53,941 nt of DNA, taken from NCBI GenBank assembly GCA_016841005.1, contig JAEORG010000358.1:1-53941 (forward strand), written 5' to 3'. The DNA comes from Candidatus Thorarchaeota archaeon. GTDB lineage: Archaea; Asgardarchaeota; Thorarchaeia; Thorarchaeales; Thorarchaeaceae. This document shows positions 37,801 to 42,468 of this stretch, piece by piece (within the stretch, counting starts at the first letter, position 1; each line of letters begins with the position of its first letter). A program made the position numbers and the translations under genes. The notes under the pieces were generated by a model. That model saw nothing but the letters and a program-made list of their open reading frames with translations, was not told where the DNA came from and searched no databases.

Positions 37801-39709
37801 GCTCTATGTTAGAGCTAACAAGAGTAATCATGTTGAGGCAAGTATCTACTTCAGTGTGGATGTAGGTTTAGTTGAAACAGAATTGACTCCTGTTGGTGAA
37901 GCCACTCTGAGAGCTGTATATGGCGAGTCCGCAACATTACTAGTAAACTACACAAATGTGAATCTTGAATTACCTGTAATCAATGGAACTCTGCTCTTCA
38001 GATTCAGTGATGCAAACTACACTGGCATCCTGACAGAAAACGCACCAGGAATCTACAATGCTACTATCGAAACTTCTCATCTTTACGCTGGGACATTCAG
38101 CATGTACATTGTAGCCACAAAGCCAGGATATGAAACAGGTACACTATCAATGCTACTTGAAGTTCAGAGAATCAGCACAAGTGTATCCACAGATGTTGGT
38201 ACAGTAGTTCTGACCTATGGTGAGATAACAGATGTATTGTTTAACTTCACAGATACACACTACAATGTTCCAATTGATGGAGCTCAGCTCGAATATCGTT
38301 GGCAAGGTAGCACAGGTAATCTTACATCGATAGGTAATGGTCTGTACAGAGCTACTATCAATAGCTCTGAAGTAATACCCGGTTTCTACAGATTCTATGT
38401 CACTGCAACGAAATCCAACTATGTAACAGACACCACCGACATCCAGGTGGAAGTCAACCTCATAGTGATGGAGATGCTTGTCAACAGTGTCTATGATGTA
38501 CCTGTTGGCGATCCACTCACAATCGAGGTTCAAGTCAACGACATCTCATACAACAGAAGTGTCTTAGATGCAGAAGGTTCTGTTATTTGGTCAGGATTAT
38601 CTCTTGAGTTGACTCCAGTTCCTGGAGTTCCAGGTAATTACACATTCACCATTCCTCAGGATACTGGACTCAATTCCTATGATGTGACAATTGTTGTAAA
38701 CAAACTTTACCACAGATCCATTTCAAAAGTGATTACGGTGATTGTACGACCGATTGCTACTCAGTTGGCTACTCCAGATGGACAGAGCTTTGTAACTGGA
38801 GAAGTGGGACAATACTTAGTCATTGAACTATACTTCACCGACCTAGACCACAACGAACCAATTACTGGTGCAACCATCTCAGTTAGCGATCCCGCGAATA
38901 TACTACCTGAGGGAGGTATTGACATCGATGAGAGTGATACCGTGGATGGTCTCTATACAGTTGGATTCTGGGTCCCGATAGAAGGCGACTTTGAGATTAT
39001 TATTCATGTATCTCTTGGACAGGAATATGAATCGCTAGATATTCCAATCTCGATTGTCTCATCTGCTCCTTCCAATCCACTTGGTAATCTCATCTTCTAT
39101 GGAGGAAGCTTTGGTGTCATAATTGCCCTAATTGGTGCTTTACTATGGGTCAAGATATTCAGTGTCCCTAAGCTCATCAGAATAATGAATGGAATGATTA
39201 AGTCGGTATCTAAGGGCAAAGTTCCAGAGAATCCTGAGTGTTCAGGAAGAGACCAATTGTTACATGACATGATCAATGAGGAATTGGAACCTGTCAACAT
39301 CTACAAACCAATTGACGAAATTCCAAGGTTCAGCATTGAATTCCATATTCCAGAAATTGAATCCTTGCTTGCAGAACTCGCTGTAATAACAGGGTTAGAG
39401 GAATCAGATGTCGCCGCATTCCGTGCTGATCTAGCAAGAATGAAGCCAAGTGAAAGACCGGGTTTCTTGAATGAAGTTATCAAACAAGAGAGAGCTAGGA
39501 GAGCAGAGGAAATTGCGGAGAAGAAACCCAAGAAGGATGATGCAACAAGAATTGTGACACCTGAAGAACTAGAGGAAGTTGGTGAGCGATTGCTTCAGAT
39601 GGGTCTCTCACAGGAACAGGTTGACGAAGTCTTGGAAGGTGCCAAAGATATGACAAAAGCAGAACTAGAAACTGTTCTTGATCAACTTGACGAAAGCATG
39701 AACCAGTAG
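25895..39709 (+). CDS. Giant Ig-repeat cell-surface protein, 4604 residues
   Basis: Layout: signal peptide (KLIFIICLVTLFVLPSVQTTP), an N-terminal region of about 700 residues with beta-sandwich (jelly-roll) segments at about 130-290, then about 34 Ig-like repeats of roughly 85-110 residues (residues about 560-4390, starting at lead-in motifs such as R-x-T-x-L-x-Y-x-P-P and containing D-D/V-D or DLD and a late G-x-Y-x-V/I-x-I). A transmembrane helix follows (about 4395-4420, GVIIALIGALLWVKI), with a cytosolic tail of about 185 residues. N-x-S/T sequons are very frequent, so the exterior is probably heavily glycosylated. It is likely an S-layer-like or adhesin/stalk protein reaching far from the cell. 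The first repeats form a Trp-rich subfamily (28660-30580). ATG 25895 has GAGGTAA 6 bases upstream. A hairpin and T-tract follow the stop. Confidence 0.88.
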   Translation: MRTGRKLIFIICLVTLFVLPSVQTTPEGTPIMPINNDTAYDVEEGANEQNSVFDQTFSISDIPSSTTGSGSLNGVKEYANGTFPGRSAWANDSSTFYPQTFDIPEGWYTTSITAISSQMYHLTDWVENGQFTSSADPWVYDDSGDTVGVISGAYELGEYISLTRVSGGKVRYDWKGEWIQTVSVTEGGTASATLNVTYKIDTSSGTNGQNAMPYLNVNGTTWELPTGGERFSVNQDWTVFSVDLPLGDFTFPGDLDIALGIQGFADTQFQTTGILSLDNVSLTLKTSRLAEVVELSARDTYQTANEEPFVTGTGGKGYAVLSGNWSNSITLEFMSNETGTEFNLELFMELQRNSYLDTNTYTVANSTAAIWQSEFTAREMAYPFTYYYFNASLPNDWTISTVHDAYNDLQLIGTTYYNATYYPLDGILLCDVFGTGVSGTPHYGTWTLNSTAPNYGDAITFMGDSGGVWTEVTNYYPQSPLRVDLSFLDGTSNPPTTGGTSSIKLYDTEGTLIYSESGNSLDLLGETTYQNGTGSANITILPAWLAGPVIGLATWTNGTAVGEIRKQFYIFHHTELEIEAATYSAFRGDTISVRVKYIDSETGLGIAGGTLNYDWIYGSDIMGYAGNGWYAGYVDTSVAVIGGYSVTVNATKDYYDYAETSAITIEIQERTTLYSPKNLQTPTTDYEIAWGNSKIIYLAYEDTIAMNPDTMSANPGSPASPDVSDAYTSNNVYTTISSVGNTISLTVQTDVDPYDFLVSDITTLTIKLEGKFSTSVDSGTIYAYNVTSSSWVMVMDSYSPTIDTTLTWKTTTPSHFIDGSGIVQARINATHSSAFTYDLDLFDFVAGRPIDDTVPDVSLTSNWPAQTVVGTQIGPIYNSSLKIWQVTFNTAGVTPGEYSVLIQASATGHQDKILELTITVRPHHSRVTAVPPSETPWGWMTWINISISDTDNSSILISEGNLTSVEIVSPYGTQVFTNSNWTYSQSTGVASVAFWVDTSEWVTGSYSLAVNVYTDGSGVSKHFDDGTTGLQVTVRPHDISITANPPTQTPWGWDTNVTVILSDLDNSSISIIPTNVTSISVAGQVFTSSEWTYANGVFSFYLDTSSWLVSSQAYTVIVTCEDVPNRYYNDRQGNVLITIREHGLSVSSATTSSTPWSWMTNVSVTLIDADNSSLPVSETNVTSIVIAGQSFTSSDWIYSSGVFYVMVDTSSWQIGTSSRQVTVNTVTVPSRTYYDGISSVTIQIRNHLLGVSVAPPASTPWSWMTTISITIQDLDNSSILINEANITQITIGSQIFTSGDWSYVAGVFTITLDTSSWSIGSAAYGVAVTTATAPSKAYADGSSSVTVTIRAHNIGISIFPPASTPWSWVTDVSFMLIDLDNGSITINEANITQVVIAGQVFTSAEWSYATGTFTCTVNTSNWVIGSASYGVSLTTSSAGYKYFNDATNSVSIQITSHGLVVQPIRPPATPYSDNSTVTINISDLSNGTLIVTEANITQIDIDGQIFTSASWTFSSGQITVVLDTDAWAVGSFSLTVTVSTSGSGVTKFYLDTTGSLTVDIRERYTEAYSPTPDPVPSGDNLTFYIEFRDRDASGALVNATTLYLNGTDLSEGVDFWVLWLSEGYYQVTMVTSGLSLGDNLVYVEMVRTNYENASTTVRFRIRVTDTEAIASGYRFNVPVGSNAVFTVQFNDVDHSVGILADTIVSNTTLAWSPSSLGGGLYQVTVITTDATALGSYPIRFNFTKSGYEDAYVIIVISVETHDSYLSFDEGVVPTDIASNISVYLFYEDISLGTGISNSTSEIAVSVWFSHAGGDGWANIFVQDNLLLGTGHYLIEIPATQFGGLYTVAFTAFFNWTGVAKYESLNRTFTVDLQGTDTDLSISVAPQAIYYGDLVNFTLYYEATQSSTGVQNSTGDVCGFAFVVGQPIVSSNFQISWIGEGLYRFVLDSSLFISDGSFVIKTYLNWTPTASPFYENQTLSISVTILVRTTLLDVVPPQNTAYDEDAIFTFTFYDSPSNTVILNSTSLYVQLNNPGISYILGYNSGTWTVTVDTASIGSTGTIALALNVTWVGAPFYQNQTKFVSLTVTTRPTQLSYTPPTPTFFSSNVSITFTFIDLIDDSSTAMNGGTLVLTSGVLTLTGNYTILDNGYRTYDLVLNTTAFLQPGTYSITADMTYGGSRFCNDAQVSFTLRVLYRAILATADPIGNTAFEEEISITLHLSDGETANDVMNNTGAVRINIASQNATSPDILDLVVTWTPGTDTYLVEIANTLSIGTHVLYLNVSYDYASPYYGYRIVKLTISIRKHSTELQLYEPAVNTGFGLNSSFQLYYVDLDTGLPITGTTINVVNASLTGAWSIVEVGGNLYEVRINTSAFLAVGTYWVELTTQNTGPYSNYQDTSIFVRVYVRERYTILSYDAVGTVGYTGDVVITVYFSDSDLGNSPITNSSGMLTLTTNQSTYTVTNGAAPGSYVITMPANQFVAFDYSTVLVNMFWTGVPFYQSQSISVRFQISGTSTEFAWDPSDPIPYGDSANVTFYWGDVDSGIPVSCTLGVDTAITVVSVTQPGLDTTNVTILNIVQGADVGAYTTFFFLLNTSYLDSYGTYEFRITIDWTDSGLAPYYEDQNNKLLTVVVRMRNTAVPQILVDSVSYGENATVKLQYVDLDSSSQLITGVNLNIAVLDGLTYQVNPTPQGGFYEVYVVTEGTGLLGTIRINMTIEWYGTPYYENQTSVVAVLTINTKVATMEVTYPDVTPYLDNVTFYIHLRDSLSLQYINNNESFISGIFVVPSIGSTPIITYVLASDGTYKVTFNSTVLGQVGNYVVTITFDHSESSPYYSVLSRNITGLVRERATSLDYEPIPSQPYGNYSVFTVTYSDVDASPTSYISSGDVYITCATSADTLEEGANYWISYLGSGEYQINISTTALGAPNTYVLNVVVNSTADWWLSDSSRNINFRVSYRTVELSVSSPDSTYYDEVTYFIVTLIDIDAGGTGTALVGMAANIELTFTTPSGLSTGSVSIVDLGNGQYNISFDTTILNQLNDYTMVVFFNAPNYWADAGPRSVTGRVSARPTQLSYDVAGATPYLDNVTVTITFEDSLSTNGIAGGTIVLSCSTAAIPLSLGTNYWIADVGGGQYNAFIDSTALGDVDTFSISAQMTFTGEPFYQNRSTSIPVEVRERATRLTYTPPPETPFSDDLVVVLNYYDVDAGLVEITGAVSYFSLDEINSTAVDSSYYWVEYVSGATYRMHINSTKLDIYGRYVLTISVTGNPTYQYDDQLISVNADVRARSTQLSTAPISQASYTENATVTFYYTDIDADAGIFNETGSGGVQVSLNTSVSWWIIQDAPGRYRLLINSSELGSTGDFAFLASFSWVNGKPYYANHTLEFVVSITGAGSVLTYSPPDHVPIGDDIVISLEYRDSNTGDGITNSSGFVHISITPLNSTPAGPFQYVISNPSPGVYIYTINSTPFWTSGAIFFEFDVSWTDGELPYYPDVNGTTIRAVIREIFTQTLADSPIPGTVPIGDSATVVITFYDLDHAVNVLGASIDTTWAYGWSYEVLGDGRFNITLQTTGISSTGQVSAMFTFNKTFYLTKTSTVYLTIRLVSTSGYATAPDPSIVPIGDTVTFEITHFDTDHLINITDGNIATSWVYGWSWVRTPSGGFSITLQTAGVPNLIKYTVTFTLSKIDQADAIVSVRFEVRAIQTGITASFTSNIAAGSNISIIVTYEDLDHSSGITGANILTDAGSYGVTYSWVELSAGQYNITYFLWNHPAGSYSFDITALRFQHDPASMVVDIVLELANTELYADESLMLLNWSESIDLMIHYEDRDLGGLIQGADVRATLSGNEFVLSYTGTAYEVSIDSSIVSAGTYLITVTANKTNFEARIMQITVVISVLETTFVSLGDVYSVSVVSGESFNITVYYESLALGGVAGATVSYQWDYGTGSILTTGQAGYYSAIIDTTDTPVNVYTLYVRANKSNHVEASIYFSVDVGLVETELTPVGEATLRAVYGESATLLVNYTNVNLELPVINGTLLFRFSDANYTGILTENAPGIYNATIETSHLYAGTFSMYIVATKPGYETGTLSMLLEVQRISTSVSTDVGTVVLTYGEITDVLFNFTDTHYNVPIDGAQLEYRWQGSTGNLTSIGNGLYRATINSSEVIPGFYRFYVTATKSNYVTDTTDIQVEVNLIVMEMLVNSVYDVPVGDPLTIEVQVNDISYNRSVLDAEGSVIWSGLSLELTPVPGVPGNYTFTIPQDTGLNSYDVTIVVNKLYHRSISKVITVIVRPIATQLATPDGQSFVTGEVGQYLVIELYFTDLDHNEPITGATISVSDPANILPEGGIDIDESDTVDGLYTVGFWVPIEGDFEIIIHVSLGQEYESLDIPISIVSSAPSNPLGNLIFYGGSFGVIIALIGALLWVKIFSVPKLIRIMNGMIKSVSKGKVPENPECSGRDQLLHDMINEELEPVNIYKPIDEIPRFSIEFHIPEIESLLAELAVITGLEESDVAAFRADLARMKPSERPGFLNEVIKQERARRAEEIAEKKPKKDDATRIVTPEELEEVGERLLQMGLSQEQVDEVLEGAKDMTKAELETVLDQLDESMNQ
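28660..30580 (+). repeat. Six Trp-rich Ig-like repeats within the giant gene
   Basis: Six consecutive units (residues about 922-1560) share TPW(G/S)W(M/V/D)T in the first strand, D-x-DNSS or a variant in the second, and a (V/I)F(T/V)S(S/A)(D/E/N)W(T/I/S)Y-type strand. They are far more alike than the remaining 28 or so repeats, so this block expanded more recently. The sixth (30290 on) has lost the Trp cluster and bridges to the general type. Confidence 0.75.
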
Positions 39710-39723
39710 ACTATCTAGGTTAA

Positions 39724-39746
39724 GGAACAGTCAAATCGACTGTTCC
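39724..39746 (+). terminator. Hairpin plus T-tract after the giant gene
   Basis: GGAACAGTC-AAATC-GACTGTTCC, a perfect 9-base stem starting 14 bases after the stop, followed by CTCCCTTTTT. A good terminator-like structure at the end of a 13.8-kb transcript. Confidence 0.65.
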
Positions 39747-39813
39747 AATCCTCCCTTTTTACCCAAAGATTTCTATCTACCAAGTGCATTCTATCAGATT
39801 GAGGTCGGAATGA

Positions 39814-40236
39814 ATGCCATTCTATGAGAGTACTGAACAGCTAAAAGAGGTGTTCGAGAATTTTTGGCCACGTGCAATTGCAGTGGATGATGTCTACGAA
39901 AAGTTAGTCAAATCTGGAATCGTTGTAAGATTTGATATCGAACAACCAGAAATCCATGTAACAATTGATTTCAAGAATCCAGGACCTGATGGAAAACTTG
40001 GATCATTGAGTTTTGATTCTTCTGCAGAACCTGAAATCACTGTTTGGAGCACTTCTGAAACAACAAACAAGTTTTGGCAAGGAAAACTCAACACCACTAT
40101 TGCTATGGCAAAGGGAGAGGTAAAGATGCAAGGATCTATTGCCAAGGCTCTTGGTTTGCTCTCTAAGATAAAACCACTCTTCAAATTATTCCCTGAGGTC
40201 TTGAAAGACATGAATTTGGACCACATGTTGGTGTAG
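39814..40236 (+). CDS. SCP2-like sterol/lipid-carrier domain protein
   Basis: 140 residues forming a single SCP2 domain: an N-terminal helix (STEQLKEVFENFWPRAIA), beta strands ending in DIEQPEIHVTIDF, EITVWSTSETTNKFWQGKLN and a C-terminal AKGEVKMQGSIAKALGLLSKIKPLF segment, the usual G-x-(V/I)-K-x-x-G signature. Such proteins bind lipids or acyl-CoA esters in a hydrophobic tunnel. ATG 39814 is preceded by GAGGTCGG at about 8 bases. The gene precedes the COG1237 metallo-beta-lactamase-fold gene by 37 bases and probably shares its transcript. Confidence 0.82.
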   Translation: MPFYESTEQLKEVFENFWPRAIAVDDVYEKLVKSGIVVRFDIEQPEIHVTIDFKNPGPDGKLGSLSFDSSAEPEITVWSTSETTNKFWQGKLNTTIAMAKGEVKMQGSIAKALGLLSKIKPLFKLFPEVLKDMNLDHMLV

Positions 40237-40273
40237 CCAATCCCAAACAGCATTTGATTGGGGGGGCGATTTT

Positions 40274-41236
40274 CTGAGAGCGATAGATAAACTTGAGATT
40301 ATAACGCTCGTCGATAATACAGTTGAAGCCTGGACTAATCCCAAGAGAGAAGATGTTAAGCCATTCTTCAAGTGGGCTAAAATTCCAAATGAAGATGATG
40401 ATACATTTCTTGTTGCTGGAGGAGGATTGTCCCTTCTCATTAGAGCCACGTCCAATAAAGATACTTCAACGGTGCTTTTCGATACAGGAGAATCTGCAAC
40501 TCCAATCTCTAACAATGTAGAGTACCTAGGGATAAACCTCAATGAAGTTGATTCAATTGTTCTTTCTCATGGACATGATGACCACTTTGGTGGATTACTC
40601 TCGGCACTTAGTAAAATTGGAAAGAAAGGAATACCTGTATACATTCATCCAAACATGTTGTATCAAAAGGGGTTCCGGGTTAAGAAGGATGCTGGCGAAG
40701 AAATAAGAAAAGCGAGACCCTTTCCACCATTGGAAAAAATTAAGGCTCTTGGAGGAGATATTCAGCCTTCTGCGGAATCTTTCACAATAACAAATGGTAT
40801 GTTTCTAAGAACTGGAGAGATACCAAGAATCATTGAACAACACAAGACAAAACAACTCCTACTGATTAATGGAGAATGGATTGAGGATCCGTACATAGTA
40901 GAGGATGTCAGTCTTGTAGCTGTCGTTGAGGGAAGAGGCTTAGTCATCATCGTAGGTTGTAGTCACGCGGGAATCCTCAATATTATACAGGAAGCAATAC
41001 AACTGACAGGAGAGAGTCAAGTATACGCGGTGATTGGAGGGTTTCATCTTGCACCGTACGATGACAGACATTCCCAAACAGTTCAGTCGATTCATAATAT
41101 GAATCCCAAACTCATCGTTCCATGCCATTGTACTGGATGGAGAGCACGTCATCTCATGAGTAGTAAGATTCCAGATGCATATGTTGAAGGTTCAGTGGGT
41201 CATAAATATCTCATCGAGGATGTTGACACAAGCTAA
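40274..41236 (+). CDS. Metallo-beta-lactamase-fold hydrolase/transferase, COG1237 type (start codon uncertain)
   Basis: Metal-ligand motifs: SHGHDDHFGG (HxHxDH), VGCSHAGILNII, IGGFHLAPYD and VPCHCTG, the pattern of the COG1237 group related to the archaeal dihydropterin-ribofuranosylaminobenzene phosphate synthase. LFDTGES and LVDNTVEAW complete the family's N-terminus. The conserved LEIITLVDNTVEAW segment lies about 40 codons upstream of the first standard start (TTG 40427). No ATG, GTG or TTG lies in frame between the frame's opening at 40214 and 40427, so I begin at CTG 40274, seven bases after a G7 tract. An extra G in that tract would join TTG 40254 to the frame. Substrate unknown. Confidence 0.75.
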   Translation: MRAIDKLEIITLVDNTVEAWTNPKREDVKPFFKWAKIPNEDDDTFLVAGGGLSLLIRATSNKDTSTVLFDTGESATPISNNVEYLGINLNEVDSIVLSHGHDDHFGGLLSALSKIGKKGIPVYIHPNMLYQKGFRVKKDAGEEIRKARPFPPLEKIKALGGDIQPSAESFTITNGMFLRTGEIPRIIEQHKTKQLLLINGEWIEDPYIVEDVSLVAVVEGRGLVIIVGCSHAGILNIIQEAIQLTGESQVYAVIGGFHLAPYDDRHSQTVQSIHNMNPKLIVPCHCTGWRARHLMSSKIPDAYVEGSVGHKYLIEDVDTS

Positions 41237-41246
41237 AATATAAAAG
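41235..41246 (+). promoter_or_regulatory. TATA-like box for the DUF1858 gene
   Basis: AAAATATAAAAG, a strong archaeal TATA element overlapping the preceding stop codon. The predicted transcription start is near 41268. An ATCTTA-N5-TAAGAT palindrome (41252-41268) lies at that start and could be an operator. Confidence 0.5.
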
Positions 41247-41293
41247 AAGAAATCTTACGATTTAAGATAGTTAAGCCACGTAGGGTGAAAACA

Positions 41294-41506
41294 ATGGCTG
41301 AAGCAGCAATAAAGAAAACAGATACAATCGCAGAGGTTGTAATGAAGTGGCCAGAAACAGCTGGTACTTTTATGGAATGGGGTCTTCACTGCTACGGTTG
41401 CGCAGTTGCTAGATATGAGAACATTGAGCAAGGCGCAGTTGCTCACGGTATAGATCCAGACAAACTTGTTGAGGCACTCAACGAAATAGTCGAAAAGAAA
41501 GAGTGA
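41294..41506 (+). CDS. DUF1858 / hybrid-cluster-associated redox disulfide protein
   Basis: 70 residues with the complete DUF1858 pattern: TIAEVVMKWPETAGTF, then GLHCYGCAVARYENIEQ (C-x2-C) and HGIDPDKLVEALNEI. Family members (TIGR03980) often accompany hybrid-cluster protein and are thought to act in redox or NO-stress chemistry through the CxxC pair. ATG 41294 is preferred to GTG 41285 because AGGGTGA lies 5-6 bases upstream. No hybrid-cluster gene is visible here. The convergent panB gene ends 12 bases downstream. Confidence 0.88.
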   Translation: MAEAAIKKTDTIAEVVMKWPETAGTFMEWGLHCYGCAVARYENIEQGAVAHGIDPDKLVEALNEIVEKKE

Positions 41507-41517
41507 TTCAGAGCCCA

Positions 41518-42378
41518 CTAGGACTCTTCTTTCTTTGGTTTAACCCTGCCATAGAGACGTCCAGTTTCTTCTTCTGACATTTCAAAACTATGTTCAGAAT
41601 CAGGGAATACTCCATTTCTTACTTCCTCGGAGTATTCGTTAACTGCACCTCTAATTACATCACTTATGTTTGCATATTTCTTCAGGAACTTGGGTTTGAA
41701 ATCATCAAAGAGTCCTAACATGTCCCAGAGTACTAATACCTGCCCATCACAATGTGGACCAGCACCAATTCCAATTGTAGGTATTTCGATAGCTTCGGTA
41801 ATCATTTTTGCAGTTTCAGATGGGACAAGTTCAACTACAATTGAAAATACTCCCGCGTCTTGTAGTTCCAATGCTTGAGCTATAAGGGCTTCAGTAGTTT
41901 CCTTTGTCCTTCCTTGTACTCGATATCCTCCAAGTTCATAGATTGATTGAGGTGTTAGTCCTATATGTCCCATAACTGGAATTCCAGAATCGACAACTGC
42001 AGATACGATCTTGGCTACTCTTCCAGAGCCCTCTAATTTGACAGCTTCTGCTCCTCCCTCTTGAAGCATCCTTCCACAGTTCTGTAGTGCTTGTTCTTCG
42101 CTCACCTTGTAGCTCATAAAAGGCATATCCCCTACTATGAAACTATTGGGCTTAGCACGAGATACGGCAGCTGAATGATGAATGATATCCTCCAAAGTAA
42201 CAGGAATTGTACTCTCATAGCCAAGGAGGCTATTTCCAACTGAGTCGCCAACTAGGATAATGTCAACTCCACAATCACTAAGTATCTTTGCTGTCGGAGC
42301 GTCATACGCTGTAAGCATTACAATCTTCTTTCCTTTCGTCTTCATTTGCCTAAGTTTGAAGGTAGTCTTACGGGACAA
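41518..42378 (-). CDS. panB: 3-methyl-2-oxobutanoate hydroxymethyltransferase (ketopantoate synthesis)
   Basis: 286 residues, normal length for PanB. VMLTAYDAPTAKILSDCGVD, VGDSVGNSLLGYESTIPVTL, GDMPFMSYK, VKLEGSGRV, MGHIGLTPQSI and TIGIGAGPHCDGQVLV are the conserved (beta-alpha)8 barrel blocks, including metal-binding Asp and catalytic Glu. It adds a methylene group from 5,10-methylene-tetrahydrofolate or -methanopterin to 2-ketoisovalerate, the first step of pantothenate/CoA synthesis, and many archaea with this route lack bacterial PanC. The C-terminal tail is acidic and ends KPKKEES. ATG 42378 begins MSRKTTF. The gene stands alone. Confidence 0.93.
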   Translation of the reverse strand: MSRKTTFKLRQMKTKGKKIVMLTAYDAPTAKILSDCGVDIILVGDSVGNSLLGYESTIPVTLEDIIHHSAAVSRAKPNSFIVGDMPFMSYKVSEEQALQNCGRMLQEGGAEAVKLEGSGRVAKIVSAVVDSGIPVMGHIGLTPQSIYELGGYRVQGRTKETTEALIAQALELQDAGVFSIVVELVPSETAKMITEAIEIPTIGIGAGPHCDGQVLVLWDMLGLFDDFKPKFLKKYANISDVIRGAVNEYSEEVRNGVFPDSEHSFEMSEEETGRLYGRVKPKKEES

Positions 42379-42468
42379 ATAACATCACTCCCAACAATGT
42401 CATAGTTCAATCAGTTATATATAGGTTCCAAAACGAAATTATGGATGTGAATATATTCTATATATTTT

